Shown here in pieces: positions 18,027 through 26,191 of a stretch of DNA of 58,594 bases. Both the position numbers and the translations under genes were made by a program. Each line of letters opens with the position of its first letter. The stretch's first letter is position 1. Location of the stretch: contig NZ_JADYVX010000045.1 of assembly GCF_020194175.1 (NCBI RefSeq), forward strand, positions 1 through 58,594, given 5' to 3'. The notes beneath the pieces were generated by a model. It worked only from the letters and a program-made list of their open reading frames with translations, made no database searches and was not told the origin of the DNA. The DNA is from Bradyrhizobium sp. BRP22 (GTDB lineage Bacteria > Pseudomonadota > Alphaproteobacteria > Rhizobiales > Xanthobacteraceae).

Positions 18027-19001
18027 TCATTCGAACCCCCTGCGATATTCCGTGGGAGTCCAACCCGTCGCTTTGCGGAATGCGGAGCTGAAAGAGCTGG
18101 TTTGCGCATAGCCCAGGCTGAGTGCGATGTCTGTGATCGATACCGCGCGATCCGCCAGTCTCGACTTGGCGAACTCCATGCGTCGCTGAACCTGATACTG
18201 GTAGGCCGGGATTCCGAACGACTTCTTGAATGCACGGCAGAAGTGGTGAACGCTGAGCCTGGCAAGCTCGGCAAGCTTCAGCAGGCAGACTTGCTCACCC
18301 AGATGCTCCTCGACGTACTCGACCACGACACGCTTCTGCCAACCTGCGAGACCTCCGCGGCTGACCGGTGTCGGCTCGCGAACAAGATCGTGATCAGACC
18401 TGGAAAGCTCGTGCGCAAGCACGCCGCAGAGCGCCTCGAGGTAGGGGGCGCAATTCGTCTCCGCGCTCTCGATTGCTTTCTTCAGTTTGGAGGCAGTCTC
18501 CCAGACCAGCGGATCCTCGAAGTATATTTTTGCGGCGAGCCCGTTCTTACTGTCGTCGGACTTATGAAGCGCGGCGGGATCGAAATAGAGGAAGGTCACC
18601 TGGGCAGACGAGGCGGTCTCATGCCATTCCCGATAAGCACGTCCCGCCGGGACAAAGGTCAGCTTTTGCTCAGAACCTCGTAGCTTCGACGAGCAGAGGC
18701 CATCGATGGAGGTCTCGCCGCTTTTCCGTGCTCCCTCGTTGTACAACGCCAGGAGATGTCTCGATCCCTGAAAGCGAAATTCAATCCTGTTGCCGACCGG
18801 GAGATGAACGCTCTCCGAAAACCACCAACGCCAGCCTATCCCAAGGCGCTTCACCGGCTCGGATGGCGTTATGCTGACCGTCGGATGAAGCGCCGCCTCG
18901 GACGACCTGAAAATCTGCATCTCCTCCATCGGCCGGATCGGCGAGGCGGAGACCGCCATCTGCGGCATGCTCTCACTTGAATTTGATACGTACATCCTCA
19001 T
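18027..19001 (-). CDS. AraC-family transcriptional regulator
   Basis: The C-terminal ~100 residues hold the double helix-turn-helix: LLKLAELARLSVHHFCRAFK, then RMEFAKSRLADRAVSITDIA and SLGYAQTSSFSSAFRKATGW. The N-terminal 180 residues resemble a sugar- or small-molecule-sensing barrel (SRHLLALYNEG, TFVPAGRAYREWHE). The frame is open to 19208, but MRMYVSNSSE at 19001 (or 18995) looks like the real start. The hydrolase-oxidoreductase-SDR genes lie just downstream on the same strand, about 200 bases away, and are candidate targets. An 18-base perfect palindrome lies 224 bases upstream. Confidence 0.85.
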   Translation of the reverse strand: MRMYVSNSSESMPQMAVSASPIRPMEEMQIFRSSEAALHPTVSITPSEPVKRLGIGWRWWFSESVHLPVGNRIEFRFQGSRHLLALYNEGARKSGETSIDGLCSSKLRGSEQKLTFVPAGRAYREWHETASSAQVTFLYFDPAALHKSDDSKNGLAAKIYFEDPLVWETASKLKKAIESAETNCAPYLEALCGVLAHELSRSDHDLVREPTPVSRGGLAGWQKRVVVEYVEEHLGEQVCLLKLAELARLSVHHFCRAFKKSFGIPAYQYQVQRRMEFAKSRLADRAVSITDIALSLGYAQTSSFSSAFRKATGWTPTEYRRGFE

Positions 19002-19304
19002 CGTCGTCGCCCTGTTCTGCGCTCCGGATGGCCGCGTCCAGTCGTCAACCAACTTCTTCGGAGGAGACGCCTTGATCGCCTGGATACGGGCGTTGAAGCC
19101 GCAAGCTGCAAGTGGCGTTACCTCTCCAGTCAAAGTAAGCTGCCCACACTGGCTGGCAGCACCGCACGGGGACAAGATGCTTTTCATCGCCCTAGCGGGC
19201 AATCTCACGCTTGTGCTGTTTCAGCCCATACCTAGGTATGGGTCGCGTGCGGGGACGGGCGCTGAGATGGTTCAGCACGAGATGCCGGTGGCGAAGGCGA
19301 AGCT
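19002..19304. other. Intergenic region upstream of the AraC gene
   Basis: These 303 bases lie between the end of the response regulator gene and the start of the AraC gene. They hold the 18-base palindrome at 19225-19242 and presumably the AraC promoter. Nothing else protein-like is evident on either strand. Confidence 0.5.
19225..19242. promoter_or_regulatory. 18-base perfect palindrome, candidate operator
   Basis: The sequence CCCATACCTAGGTATGGG is identical to its reverse complement. Its core CCATAC-N4-GTATGG recurs at 26417-26432 in another promoter region. With no loop it is a poor terminator but a good dimer-binding site. The FixJ/NarL-like regulator encoded 63 bases away is the obvious candidate protein (inference). 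Confidence 0.6.
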
Positions 19305-19919
19305 TCAGCCCTGGAGTTGGAGCGCTTCAGCCATTCGAACGAGCATTGCCGCGGTTTTTGCCCCCAGCTTCCGCATCACGCTGCCACGATGCATCTTGAC
19401 CGTCGCTTCGCTGATCGAGAGCTCGCTGGCGACCTGCTTATTCATCAGACCGGATGCCACCAGCGTCATCACTTGCCGCTCGCGGGTGGTCAGAAGTGCA
19501 AACTTCTCCTGCAACTGCGCAAGGTGCGCGTTGTCGTCGTGTCGATCGATGTCCTTCCGGATCGCGGCAGTGACCGCATCGAGAAGATCTTGATCCCGTA
19601 TCGGCTTAGTGAGAAAATCGACCGCCCCCAGCTTCATGCCCCTTACGGACATGGGAATGTCGCCGAAAGCGGTCATCAGGATCACCGGGATTCCGACGTT
19701 GATCTTCGTCAGGTACTCCTGCAGCTCCAATCCACTGGTGCCCGGCAATCTGACATCGAGCACAAGACACGCGGGCGCATCCGAAAGTTCAACCTTCAAG
19801 AAATCCGAAGCAGATCCGTACAAGGCGACCTTGTAGTGCAGGGACTCAAGCAGGTCGCCAAGGGACTCGCGAACCGCGCGGTCATCGTCGACAATGTGAA
19901 CGACGCCAGAAGGAGGCAT
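19305..19919 (-). CDS. FixJ/NarL-type response regulator
   Basis: A 204-residue two-domain regulator. The receiver has VHIVDDDRAVRESL, the phospho-acceptor Asp in LVLDVRLPGTSG, and Lys in LTKPIRDQD. The C-terminal LuxR-type helix-turn-helix reads LTTRERQVMTLVASGLMNKQ and SEATVKMHRGSVMRKLGA. The ATG at 19919 has AGGAGG upstream... on the coding strand this is read as a purine-poor CCTCCT, so the site is not a normal Shine-Dalgarno; the start is chosen because it gives the canonical receiver N-terminus. It follows the kinase stop by two bases, so kinase and regulator are a pair. Confidence 0.93.
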   Translation of the reverse strand: MPPSGVVHIVDDDRAVRESLGDLLESLHYKVALYGSASDFLKVELSDAPACLVLDVRLPGTSGLELQEYLTKINVGIPVILMTAFGDIPMSVRGMKLGAVDFLTKPIRDQDLLDAVTAAIRKDIDRHDDNAHLAQLQEKFALLTTRERQVMTLVASGLMNKQVASELSISEATVKMHRGSVMRKLGAKTAAMLVRMAEALQLQG

Positions 19920-19921
19920 GT

Positions 19922-21595
19922 CTACTGGCTTTCCGACGTCTGAACGGCCTGGCGAAGCGGGAGAGCGAAGATAAACCTCGCTCCGCACCTCCCGTTTTCT
20001 TCCACCCATAGCCGCCCTCCGTGGAGTTTCACTATCTTGCGGCAGATCGACAGTCCAAGACCCAGTCCCGCCCCCTTTGTCGTGTAGAGCGTCTCGAAGA
20101 CCCGCTCTCTGTCAGCCGGGCTGATGCCACCCCCGGTATCCGCGATTGCCACGGAAATCATACCATCAGAGACGCCCGAAGAGAGGGTCAAAATGCGGTT
20201 CCCCTCCTCAACCTCGGCCATGGCCTCGATTGCGTTGCGCACGAGGTTGAGCGCGACCTGCTGGACCTGAACACGGTCTGCTTCGACTTGAGGCGATGAT
20301 CGATCGAACTCGGTCCGGACGATGACCCCGGCTCGCTCGATCTCCCTTTTTGACAGAAGCAGAACCTCCGCAACCGCCTCGTTGATATCGAACTCGGCAA
20401 AATGGACCTGCGTGCCTCTCAGGAGAGACCGGACCCCGGTCACGACCTCCGCGGCTCGGCGTGCCTGCTTGATGATGCGCGCGACCGATTTCCGCGCCTC
20501 CGGGACTTGAACGGGATCCCTGCTGAGCCAGCGGAGGCAAGCCTCCGCACTCATGATCGTCCCCGTCAGCGGCTGATCGATCTCGTGGATGATCGAGCCG
20601 GCGAGCTCGCCAAGGGACGTCAGACCCGTCGCCCGCGCCAACTCGTTTCGCGCATCGGCGAGCGCCTGCTCTGCCGCCCTCCGCTGCGTGACATCCGTGA
20701 TGATACCTTCCAGCTCGAGGTCGCCGGTCGGTCCCTCGTCGAATTGTCCGACGGCTGCGACATGCAACGTCTTGCCGTTCCGGTGGACCACACGGTACTC
20801 GTGGGCAAATGGTGACTTCGTGCTGATCGCCTCGGTGAGAGCCTGCTCCAGCGCGGGATAATCCTCGGGGTGGACCCGGCTCCTGAACACCTCGAATGGA
20901 ACGGGGTTTACATCCAGGTCGATATCCAGAATGCGATAACATTCGCGCGATCCGCGGGAGAGCAAGGTCCGCGTGTTCCACCGATAGCTGCCCATCCCGC
21001 CGATCTGCTGGCCTCTGACCATCCACATGTTGGTCTCGCGCAGCGCCTCGAACAGGCGTACCGATTCGAATGAGACTGCGGCCTGATTGGCAAGCAAGGA
21101 AATCACCCACACGCACCGCGGCGTGAAGACATCCGCACCTCCATCCGCTTCGAGATAGAGAACGCCAATCGCCCAGTGCTGATGAATCAACGGCAGGCAC
21201 AGCTGGGCTATCTTTCCAGACGGCGGGTTCGCGGGGTCGATTAATGCCGAGCTCTCTGCGCCGGTTTGCCTTACTACCGTTTGCTTTCGATCGAGCACCT
21301 CTTCGGCGAGGTCGCCCGGCAAGTTGAATTCGGCGTTCGGCGGGAAGGAGGCAAGGAAGTTTGTCCTTTCGCGCGGGAAGCTCGCATCGGCTTTCGCGAG
21401 CAACTCTCGTTGCCCGCTAAGCATGATCGCCCCCCGGGTCGCACCGGAATAGCTCAGCGCCTCCATGAGGAGAGCCTTGGCCAATCCTTGATAGCTGATT
21501 TCTCTCGATATGATCTGAAACGCTTTTGCGACCAGATCAAATTCGTGCGCCTCGTTATCGAGCCTCATGCCGAGATGTCTCGTAGTGACTTTCAT
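19922..21595 (-). CDS. GAF-PAS sensor histidine kinase
   Basis: A 557-residue cytoplasmic kinase without membrane segments. A GAF domain (about 15-180, with QLCLPLIHQHWAIGVLYLEA) is followed by a PAS domain (about 190-310, with FRSRVHPEDYPALEQAL), the phosphorylated His in SIIHEIDQPLTGTIMSAEA near residue 335, and an ATPase domain with NLVRNAIEAM, ADTGGGISP and GAGLGLGLSICRKIV. The start at 21595 (MKVTTRHLG) has AGAGG at suitable distance; the frame stays open to 21766. It is coupled to the FixJ-like regulator. Its catalytic half resembles that of the 1840-residue kinase at 28253. Confidence 0.92.
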   Translation of the reverse strand: MKVTTRHLGMRLDNEAHEFDLVAKAFQIISREISYQGLAKALLMEALSYSGATRGAIMLSGQRELLAKADASFPRERTNFLASFPPNAEFNLPGDLAEEVLDRKQTVVRQTGAESSALIDPANPPSGKIAQLCLPLIHQHWAIGVLYLEADGGADVFTPRCVWVISLLANQAAVSFESVRLFEALRETNMWMVRGQQIGGMGSYRWNTRTLLSRGSRECYRILDIDLDVNPVPFEVFRSRVHPEDYPALEQALTEAISTKSPFAHEYRVVHRNGKTLHVAAVGQFDEGPTGDLELEGIITDVTQRRAAEQALADARNELARATGLTSLGELAGSIIHEIDQPLTGTIMSAEACLRWLSRDPVQVPEARKSVARIIKQARRAAEVVTGVRSLLRGTQVHFAEFDINEAVAEVLLLSKREIERAGVIVRTEFDRSSPQVEADRVQVQQVALNLVRNAIEAMAEVEEGNRILTLSSGVSDGMISVAIADTGGGISPADRERVFETLYTTKGAGLGLGLSICRKIVKLHGGRLWVEENGRCGARFIFALPLRQAVQTSESQ

Positions 21596-21923
21596 ATCCA
21601 GGCCTCTCGACGCATCACCCCTCGACTCGCGCATCATGGGGCGGGACAAGAGCGCGTCAGTACGCCGCAACATGTAACGGGACTTACCAACGTTGCCAAG
21701 TTTGGCTGCGGGGAGCCGCGGTTCACGAACCAGCAACAGACACCTCGCCGCACGTCGTCGCGCCACATTTTTTCAAGCAGGTGTAACCAATCCGACAGTT
21801 GCTCCGAATATCCACGAAAGTGCAGAAGGGCGGCTTTGCGCCCTGCTGATCGTTGGCTGTTCAGCCCCAATCCGAGCGTCGAGACCGCTGCGACGCAGGT
21901 CTGCATCGGCAAGGACGGGAATA
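21596..21923. other. Divergent intergenic region, kinase / TMEM175-like gene
   Basis: These 328 bases separate the minus-strand two-component genes from the plus-strand channel gene. The kinase frame extends into this region as far as 21766, but the extra residues look non-conserved. Both promoters should lie here. I see no clear palindrome or conserved motif. Confidence 0.4.
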
Positions 21924-22628
21924 ATGAGCGCGGACTCTCCGAAGACGGAACGCCTGCACGCCTTCTCAGATGCTGTTTTTGCAGTCGTTATTACAATTCT
22001 CGCCCTCGACCTGCGCCCACCACACGCTCCGAGCCTCGATGCCCTGTTTGAGCTCTGGCCGACCGTCATCAGCTATATGGTCAGCTATCTCTTCATCGCC
22101 ATTGTCTGGATGAACCATCACCATCTTCTACGCTACGCAAGCGCAGCGACGCCCCGATTGATCTGGGAAAACTTCGCGCATCTCTTTTTTGTATCGCTTC
22201 TGCCGTTCTCGACCGCCTGGATTGCTAGCTCAAGGCTGGCGCCGCTGCCCGTCACCGTCTACGCCGGCATATTCGCCCTCGTGAACGCGACCTATCTGTT
22301 GCTGTGCTGGGAAGCCGTCGACCGGCCAGCGATCGAGGAGATCCCAGCCCGCGCGCGCATGAAGATGCGCATGCGATCCTTGACCACCCTGCTCGGCTTC
22401 GTCGCCGCGGCGGCCGTCTCGTTGCAGCATCCCATGTTCGCGCTGGCATTGATCTGCGTCTGTCTGGCCGTGTATCTCAAGCCTCAAGTTGCTACAGGAC
22501 ACGCGCCGCGTCCTGCTTCAGAAGATACAACGACACCGCAAGTAGTACGACATCCTTCATCAGGAACGGAACGTTGCCCGTCATCGCCGGAAAGCCGCCC
22601 GCAGCAGCGTCCCAACCGTCCGGCATAA
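21924..22628 (+). CDS. TMEM175-family (DUF1211) membrane protein
   Basis: The N-terminus carries the family signature RLHAFSDAVFAVVITILALD, followed by further hydrophobic helices (SYMVSYLFIAIVWMNHHHLL, FFVSLLPFSTAW, LLGFVAAAAVSL). Bacterial TMEM175 proteins form potassium channels. The start at 21924 gives the expected N-terminus. The last ~45 residues after AVYLKPQVAT are Pro/Ser-rich and overlap the end of the convergent DUF417 gene by 137 bases, so the natural stop may have been lost. Confidence 0.82.
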   Translation: MSADSPKTERLHAFSDAVFAVVITILALDLRPPHAPSLDALFELWPTVISYMVSYLFIAIVWMNHHHLLRYASAATPRLIWENFAHLFFVSLLPFSTAWIASSRLAPLPVTVYAGIFALVNATYLLLCWEAVDRPAIEEIPARARMKMRMRSLTTLLGFVAAAAVSLQHPMFALALICVCLAVYLKPQVATGHAPRPASEDTTTPQVVRHPSSGTERCPSSPESRPQQRPNRPA

Positions 22629-22992
22629 ACGGAATGATCGTGACTGTTGCGATAAAGGTACCGGTAGATCCAAGGGCGCCCAGAATGCCGAGGCGCTTAC
22701 TCCAGAAGCCCGCGAATATCAAAGCGCCAAAAGTCCATTCGGAGACGCCGAGAAACCAACTGGCACCTTGATGGCCGAAAACGGGGTAGAGCCACCAGAT
22801 CAGGGGACCGTTGCTGATGAAGGGTTCCAGACGATCGGCCTCGTACGCCCACCACTTCTGGTACCCGAAAAAAAAGAACAGGATCACCATCGACGCCCGA
22901 ACGATGTGATAATCCAGATCTCCCGCAAGCAACTCCGATATCGGCAGCCTGCTTGCGAACGATTTCCGCGGGACACTCGTCAATGTACTCAT
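22492..22992 (-). CDS. DUF417 (RclC/YkgB-family) membrane protein, copy 1
   Basis: A 166-residue protein with about four membrane helices. Shared family stretches are LDYHIVRASMVILFFFFGYQ, FISNGPLIWWLYPVFGHQGA and MKDVVLLAVSLYLLKQD. The E. coli relative RclC (YkgB) belongs to the reactive-chlorine resistance regulon; its molecular role is unsettled. The start at 22992 has AGGAGG upstream. It follows the HWE kinase gene by 19 bases and that in turn follows a small ICRGC-ending protein, so all three are probably one operon. It closely resembles copy 3 at 39383 over its full length. Confidence 0.9.
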   Translation of the reverse strand: MSTLTSVPRKSFASRLPISELLAGDLDYHIVRASMVILFFFFGYQKWWAYEADRLEPFISNGPLIWWLYPVFGHQGASWFLGVSEWTFGALIFAGFWSKRLGILGALGSTGTFIATVTIIPFMPDGWDAAAGGFPAMTGNVPFLMKDVVLLAVSLYLLKQDAARVL

Positions 22993-23011
22993 GATGTCGA
23001 TCCTCCTGATC

Positions 23012-23707
23012 CTAGCTGACAACCCCCAGCGTAATCGACGTCTGGCCAAGATCGATCAGACGCCGGCAGACAAGACCGTCGGGTGCGAAGTCGAGATCGA
23101 CCTGCGCACCCGGCAAGGCCTTTGCGATCAGCTGCGTGCCGAAACCTCTGCGCTCCGGCCTGGTCACCCTCGGTCCGCCGCGCTCGCGCCACTGGATGGC
23201 AAGACCTTGTCCGCCAAGGTAGGGCGGGCTCTCCCAAGTCACCTCAACGGCTCCCGTAGTCGAGGTCAGCGCGCCGTACTTGCTCGCATTCGTCGCCAAC
23301 TCATGGATGATGACGTGCATCGACAGGGCGATATGCGGCTCCAGCGTGAGGTCCGGCCCCGCCAGCAGAATGCGGCCCGTGTGGAACATCGCGTGCGGCT
23401 CGAGCGTTCGCTCCAGCAGTCCCGCAAGAGAGACGCGCTGCTCCCGCACCGAGCCGATCATCCTGTAAGCATCGGACAGGGTCGCGATCCGCGCCGAGAG
23501 CGCCGCGCGAAGATCGGCGGTCGTGTTCGCATCGGTATTGTTTACGAAGCACAGCACCACGCTGAGGATGTTGCGCATTCGATGCTGCAACTCCCTGACG
23601 AGCAACTCGAGCGAGTCGTCCCGGATCGGGGCAATCCGCTCGTAGCGCGCGCATCCGCTTCCGTCGTGGAACGAATCGGTGACAGTGTGCCTCATGTGCA
23701 GACCCAT
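23012..23707 (-). CDS. HWE-family histidine kinase, minimal
   Basis: A 231-residue protein that is almost only the catalytic core. The phosphorylated His is in LVRELQHRMRNILSVVLCFV near residue 41. The ATP-binding part has MHVIIHELATNASKYGAL (N box), the IQWRERGGP motif that gives the family its name, and RRGFGTQLIAKAL. HWE kinases are common in Rhizobiales and often act in general stress or light responses. No sensor domain is attached, so input must come from a partner or through the short N-terminus. It lies between the ICRGC protein and DUF417 copy 1. Confidence 0.9.
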   Translation of the reverse strand: MGLHMRHTVTDSFHDGSGCARYERIAPIRDDSLELLVRELQHRMRNILSVVLCFVNNTDANTTADLRAALSARIATLSDAYRMIGSVREQRVSLAGLLERTLEPHAMFHTGRILLAGPDLTLEPHIALSMHVIIHELATNASKYGALTSTTGAVEVTWESPPYLGGQGLAIQWRERGGPRVTRPERRGFGTQLIAKALPGAQVDLDFAPDGLVCRRLIDLGQTSITLGVVS

Positions 23708-23732
23708 TGCTGTTTGCCGAGCCCGATATCGA

Positions 23733-23987
23733 TCAACATCCGCGGCAGATTTTCAGCCTCTTGTCGAGATCTGCGTCCAGGCCTTCCTGCTTCTGATTGA
23801 AATCCGTTATGCGCTTCTGCAACGCATCTTCGGCGACTGAATTCGGCATGAATGCATTGCCGCGCGGCTGCACGTGTACGCTCTCAGGCGGGCTCGGCGC
23901 TTTCGGCGACGGCGCGGGGAGAGGATCCGCCAGGGCAGTCAGGGGAATGGCGGCGAAGCTCAAGATGAGGGAGGAACGGAGTTGCAT
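23733..23987 (-). CDS. Small secreted protein ending in ICRGC, copy 1
   Basis: An 84-residue protein. Residues 1-20 (MQLRSSLILSFAAIPLTALA) form a clear signal peptide, then a Pro-rich linker (DPLPAPSPKAPSPPES), a charged helix and the C-terminal DKRLKICRGC. GAGGTG lies seven bases before the ATG. The second small protein at 37341 ends in DRKLIICRGC. I recognise no named family. Two cysteines two residues apart at the very end of a periplasmic protein could bind metal, form a disulfide or be a modification or processing signal; none of this is shown. It heads an apparent operon with the HWE kinase and DUF417 copy 1. Confidence 0.72.
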   Translation of the reverse strand: MQLRSSLILSFAAIPLTALADPLPAPSPKAPSPPESVHVQPRGNAFMPNSVAEDALQKRITDFNQKQEGLDADLDKRLKICRGC

Positions 23988-24121
23988 GGTCGCACCTCAA
24001 CGCAGTTGATTACCATGAAGACACACACAGTATGCAGGATATGCGAGGGCCTCGCTGTTCGTGGATTGCGCCGATTGAGGCGATATTGTCGGAATGACTC
24101 CGGCTGCGCCTTCGATACGAC

Positions 24122-25108
24122 CTAGGGTGCCGCTCGCGCGAGCCTTCGCTCCGCGAGAATGACCGAGAAGAGCTCTCTGTCGTCAGTCCAATCGGCGATG
24201 GGATCCCATCCGCCGGCCTGGAGCAGAACGAAGGCATCCCTCCGCCCGTATTTGAGGCTATTCTCCGTGTGGATGGTCTCGCCCTTCGTCAAGAAAAAGA
24301 CCCGCCCATCGACCTCGAAGCGGACATCGCGAGTGGCTTCCAGATGCATCTCGATACGCGCTTCCGCTTCATTCCACCGCGCCACGTGGCGAAACGCGCC
24401 CAAGGGAATCGAGCCGCCCAGCTCGCGGTTGATCCGATGCAAGAGGTTTAGATTGAACGCCGCCGTCAGCCCTTGCGTGTCATCATATGCCGGCAGCAGA
24501 GTATCCTGATCCTTGATGCGATCGATGCCTATCAGCAGCATCGATCCGACACCCAAGGTCGTCGCCATTGCCCGCAACAAATCGACCGCCGCAGAGACAG
24601 TCAGGTTTCCGATCGTCGACCCTGGAAAGAAGCCGAGGCGCGCAGTCGACGCAATCTCTTCCGGCAGCGTAAAGGGATAGGTGAAGTCGGCCTCGGTTGG
24701 GTAGATCGGCAGCCCGGGGAATGCATGCGACAAGCCTGCCGCAACCTCCCGGAGGAACTCACCCGATATGTCGATCGGCACATAGGCAGAGGGCTCCGTC
24801 TCCGCCAGCAACAGTCGCGTCTTTGCCGAGGAGCCCGAACCGAACTCTATGACTGCGCGGCCCGAGCCCGCGAGCGCGGAGATTTCCGATACTGCGGACG
24901 CAAGGATCGATCGCTCGGCTCGCGTCGGGTAGTATTCGGGCAGCAGCGTAATCGCCTCAAACAGAGCCGATCCGCGGCGATCGTAAAGCCATCTCGCCGG
25001 AATTGCCTTTGGCGCGAGACTTAACCCCTCCATGGTGTCGTAACGGAATGCCGTCGTGAGGTCGGCCGCGCCGGATCGCACTTCGTTCTGGAGTTGAAGC
25101 AATTTCAC
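24122..25108 (-). CDS. egtD: L-histidine N-alpha-methyltransferase EgtD
   Basis: EgtD trimethylates histidine to hercynine, the first step to ergothioneine. The 328-residue protein has family length. Visible segments are PARWLYDRRGSALFEAITLL, LPEYYPTRAE, the SAM-binding VIEFGSGSSAKTRLLL, PIDISGEFL and the substrate-side TAAFNLNLLHRINRELGG. The usual partner, the sulfoxide synthase EgtB, is not in this window. The gene lies 37 bases downstream of an ECF sigma factor gene on the same strand, so it may be controlled with it. Ergothioneine is a thiol antioxidant, which suits the redox-stress genes around it. Confidence 0.93.
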   Translation of the reverse strand: MKLLQLQNEVRSGAADLTTAFRYDTMEGLSLAPKAIPARWLYDRRGSALFEAITLLPEYYPTRAERSILASAVSEISALAGSGRAVIEFGSGSSAKTRLLLAETEPSAYVPIDISGEFLREVAAGLSHAFPGLPIYPTEADFTYPFTLPEEIASTARLGFFPGSTIGNLTVSAAVDLLRAMATTLGVGSMLLIGIDRIKDQDTLLPAYDDTQGLTAAFNLNLLHRINRELGGSIPLGAFRHVARWNEAEARIEMHLEATRDVRFEVDGRVFFLTKGETIHTENSLKYGRRDAFVLLQAGGWDPIADWTDDRELFSVILAERRLARAAP

Positions 25109-25145
25109 TTTTCCTTTGTACGGCCGGGCCGCGGCCGCAATTACG

Positions 25146-25805
25146 TTAAGAGACCAACGCCGCCAATTTCTTCAGCCCGCGGTGGATATTGATCTTGACC
25201 AGGGCCGCCGACTGACCGGTCACGCCGGACGCTCGCGCGATGCTGAGACCATTGAGCTTCACGAGACGGATCACGCTCTCTTGTGCCGGCTTCAACCGGC
25301 CAAGCAACTGGTCCAGCGCAGCAGCGCTGATGGCGGCCCCCTCGTGATCCTCGACCGCGATTTCGTCGTCGAGCGAGAGCGCGCTGTAGCGCGATGCATC
25401 GCGAACGCGATCGACCCATTTGTAGCGGGCAATAGCCGTAACCCAGGCGCCAAAGGGCTTCGACGGCGCGAAAGTGTGGCGTTTGGCATGAATGGCCAGA
25501 AGCACCTCCTGCCGCGCATCGTCGGCGGCCGGATAGGGAAGCCGGCGCGAGTAGTAGGCGCGAAGCCACAGATCCAGCTCGCGCAGCAATTGCTCATATG
25601 CCGCTCCATCCCCTTCTCGCGCCGCAAGCATGAGGCGGCCCCATCGCTCCGAGCAATCATTCCATCTCTGCCAGCGAGCGGTTTTCGCGCCATCAGGTCG
25701 CGATGAACCCGCATCCTCCCGGGTTCGTGGACGCCGCGATTCGTCTGCGCCAGAGGATTGCGGGGCCATTGAGGACGTGATCTCGTCACCCGAGAGCGCT
25801 TTCAT
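25146..25805 (-). CDS. ECF-type RNA polymerase sigma factor
   Basis: The 219-residue protein has region 2 (LPYPAADDARQEVLLAIHAK and PFGAWVTAIARYKWVDRVRD) and region 4 (LKPAQESVIRLVKLNGLSIARASGVTG followed by VKINIHRGLKKLA). The N-terminal ~50 residues are Ser/Arg-rich and not part of the sigma fold. Relatives of this type are often paired with a DUF1109/NrsF membrane anti-sigma factor, but none is adjacent. The ATG at 25805 overlaps the stop of the receiver protein gene by four bases, which suggests that the receiver protein takes part in its control. Confidence 0.88.
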   Translation of the reverse strand: MKALSGDEITSSMAPQSSGADESRRPRTREDAGSSRPDGAKTARWQRWNDCSERWGRLMLAAREGDGAAYEQLLRELDLWLRAYYSRRLPYPAADDARQEVLLAIHAKRHTFAPSKPFGAWVTAIARYKWVDRVRDASRYSALSLDDEIAVEDHEGAAISAAALDQLLGRLKPAQESVIRLVKLNGLSIARASGVTGQSAALVKINIHRGLKKLAALVS

Positions 25806-26191
25806 GGTCGAAGGCTCCTGTCGAGACACTCAAGCAGCGCGCTAGGCTCAAACGGCTTCCTGAGAAGACAGAATGCGCCGATCGATGCCGCTTCCGCGTC
25901 CAGCTGCTTGTGAGGAAGCGCGGTAATGAGAATCACCGGCGCCCTGACCTTCTGCTGATGGAGCTGGCGAACGAGGTTGAGCCCGCCCATTCCGGGCATG
26001 TGAACGTCGGCGATGATGCAGTCGAAGCTGAACCGATCAGCGTAGCTCAGCAGCGCTTCGGCTCTGTCAAACGGCTCGGAGCGGTAGCCGATCGATCGCA
26101 TCAGATCCACCAAAGACAGGCACAAGGCCTCGTCGTCATCGACAACTCCTACAAAAGGGACCTTCACCGGACTTCCCCTCGCAAAGCGCAA
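25802..26191 (-). CDS. Single-domain response regulator (receiver only)
   Basis: A 129-residue receiver with VVDDDEALCLSLVDLMRS, the phospho-acceptor Asp in CIIADVHMPGMGG, the Thr in LITALPHKQ and the Lys in LLRKPFEPSAL. No output domain is present, so it must act through a protein partner. The frame start at 26191 may be preceded or replaced by a GTG at 26164 (VKVPFVGVVDDD). It is coupled to the sigma factor gene by an ATGA overlap. Its cognate kinase is not obvious; orphan kinases in the window are the HWE kinase and the 1840-residue kinase. Confidence 0.9.
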   Translation of the reverse strand: MRFARGSPVKVPFVGVVDDDEALCLSLVDLMRSIGYRSEPFDRAEALLSYADRFSFDCIIADVHMPGMGGLNLVRQLHQQKVRAPVILITALPHKQLDAEAASIGAFCLLRKPFEPSALLECLDRSLRP

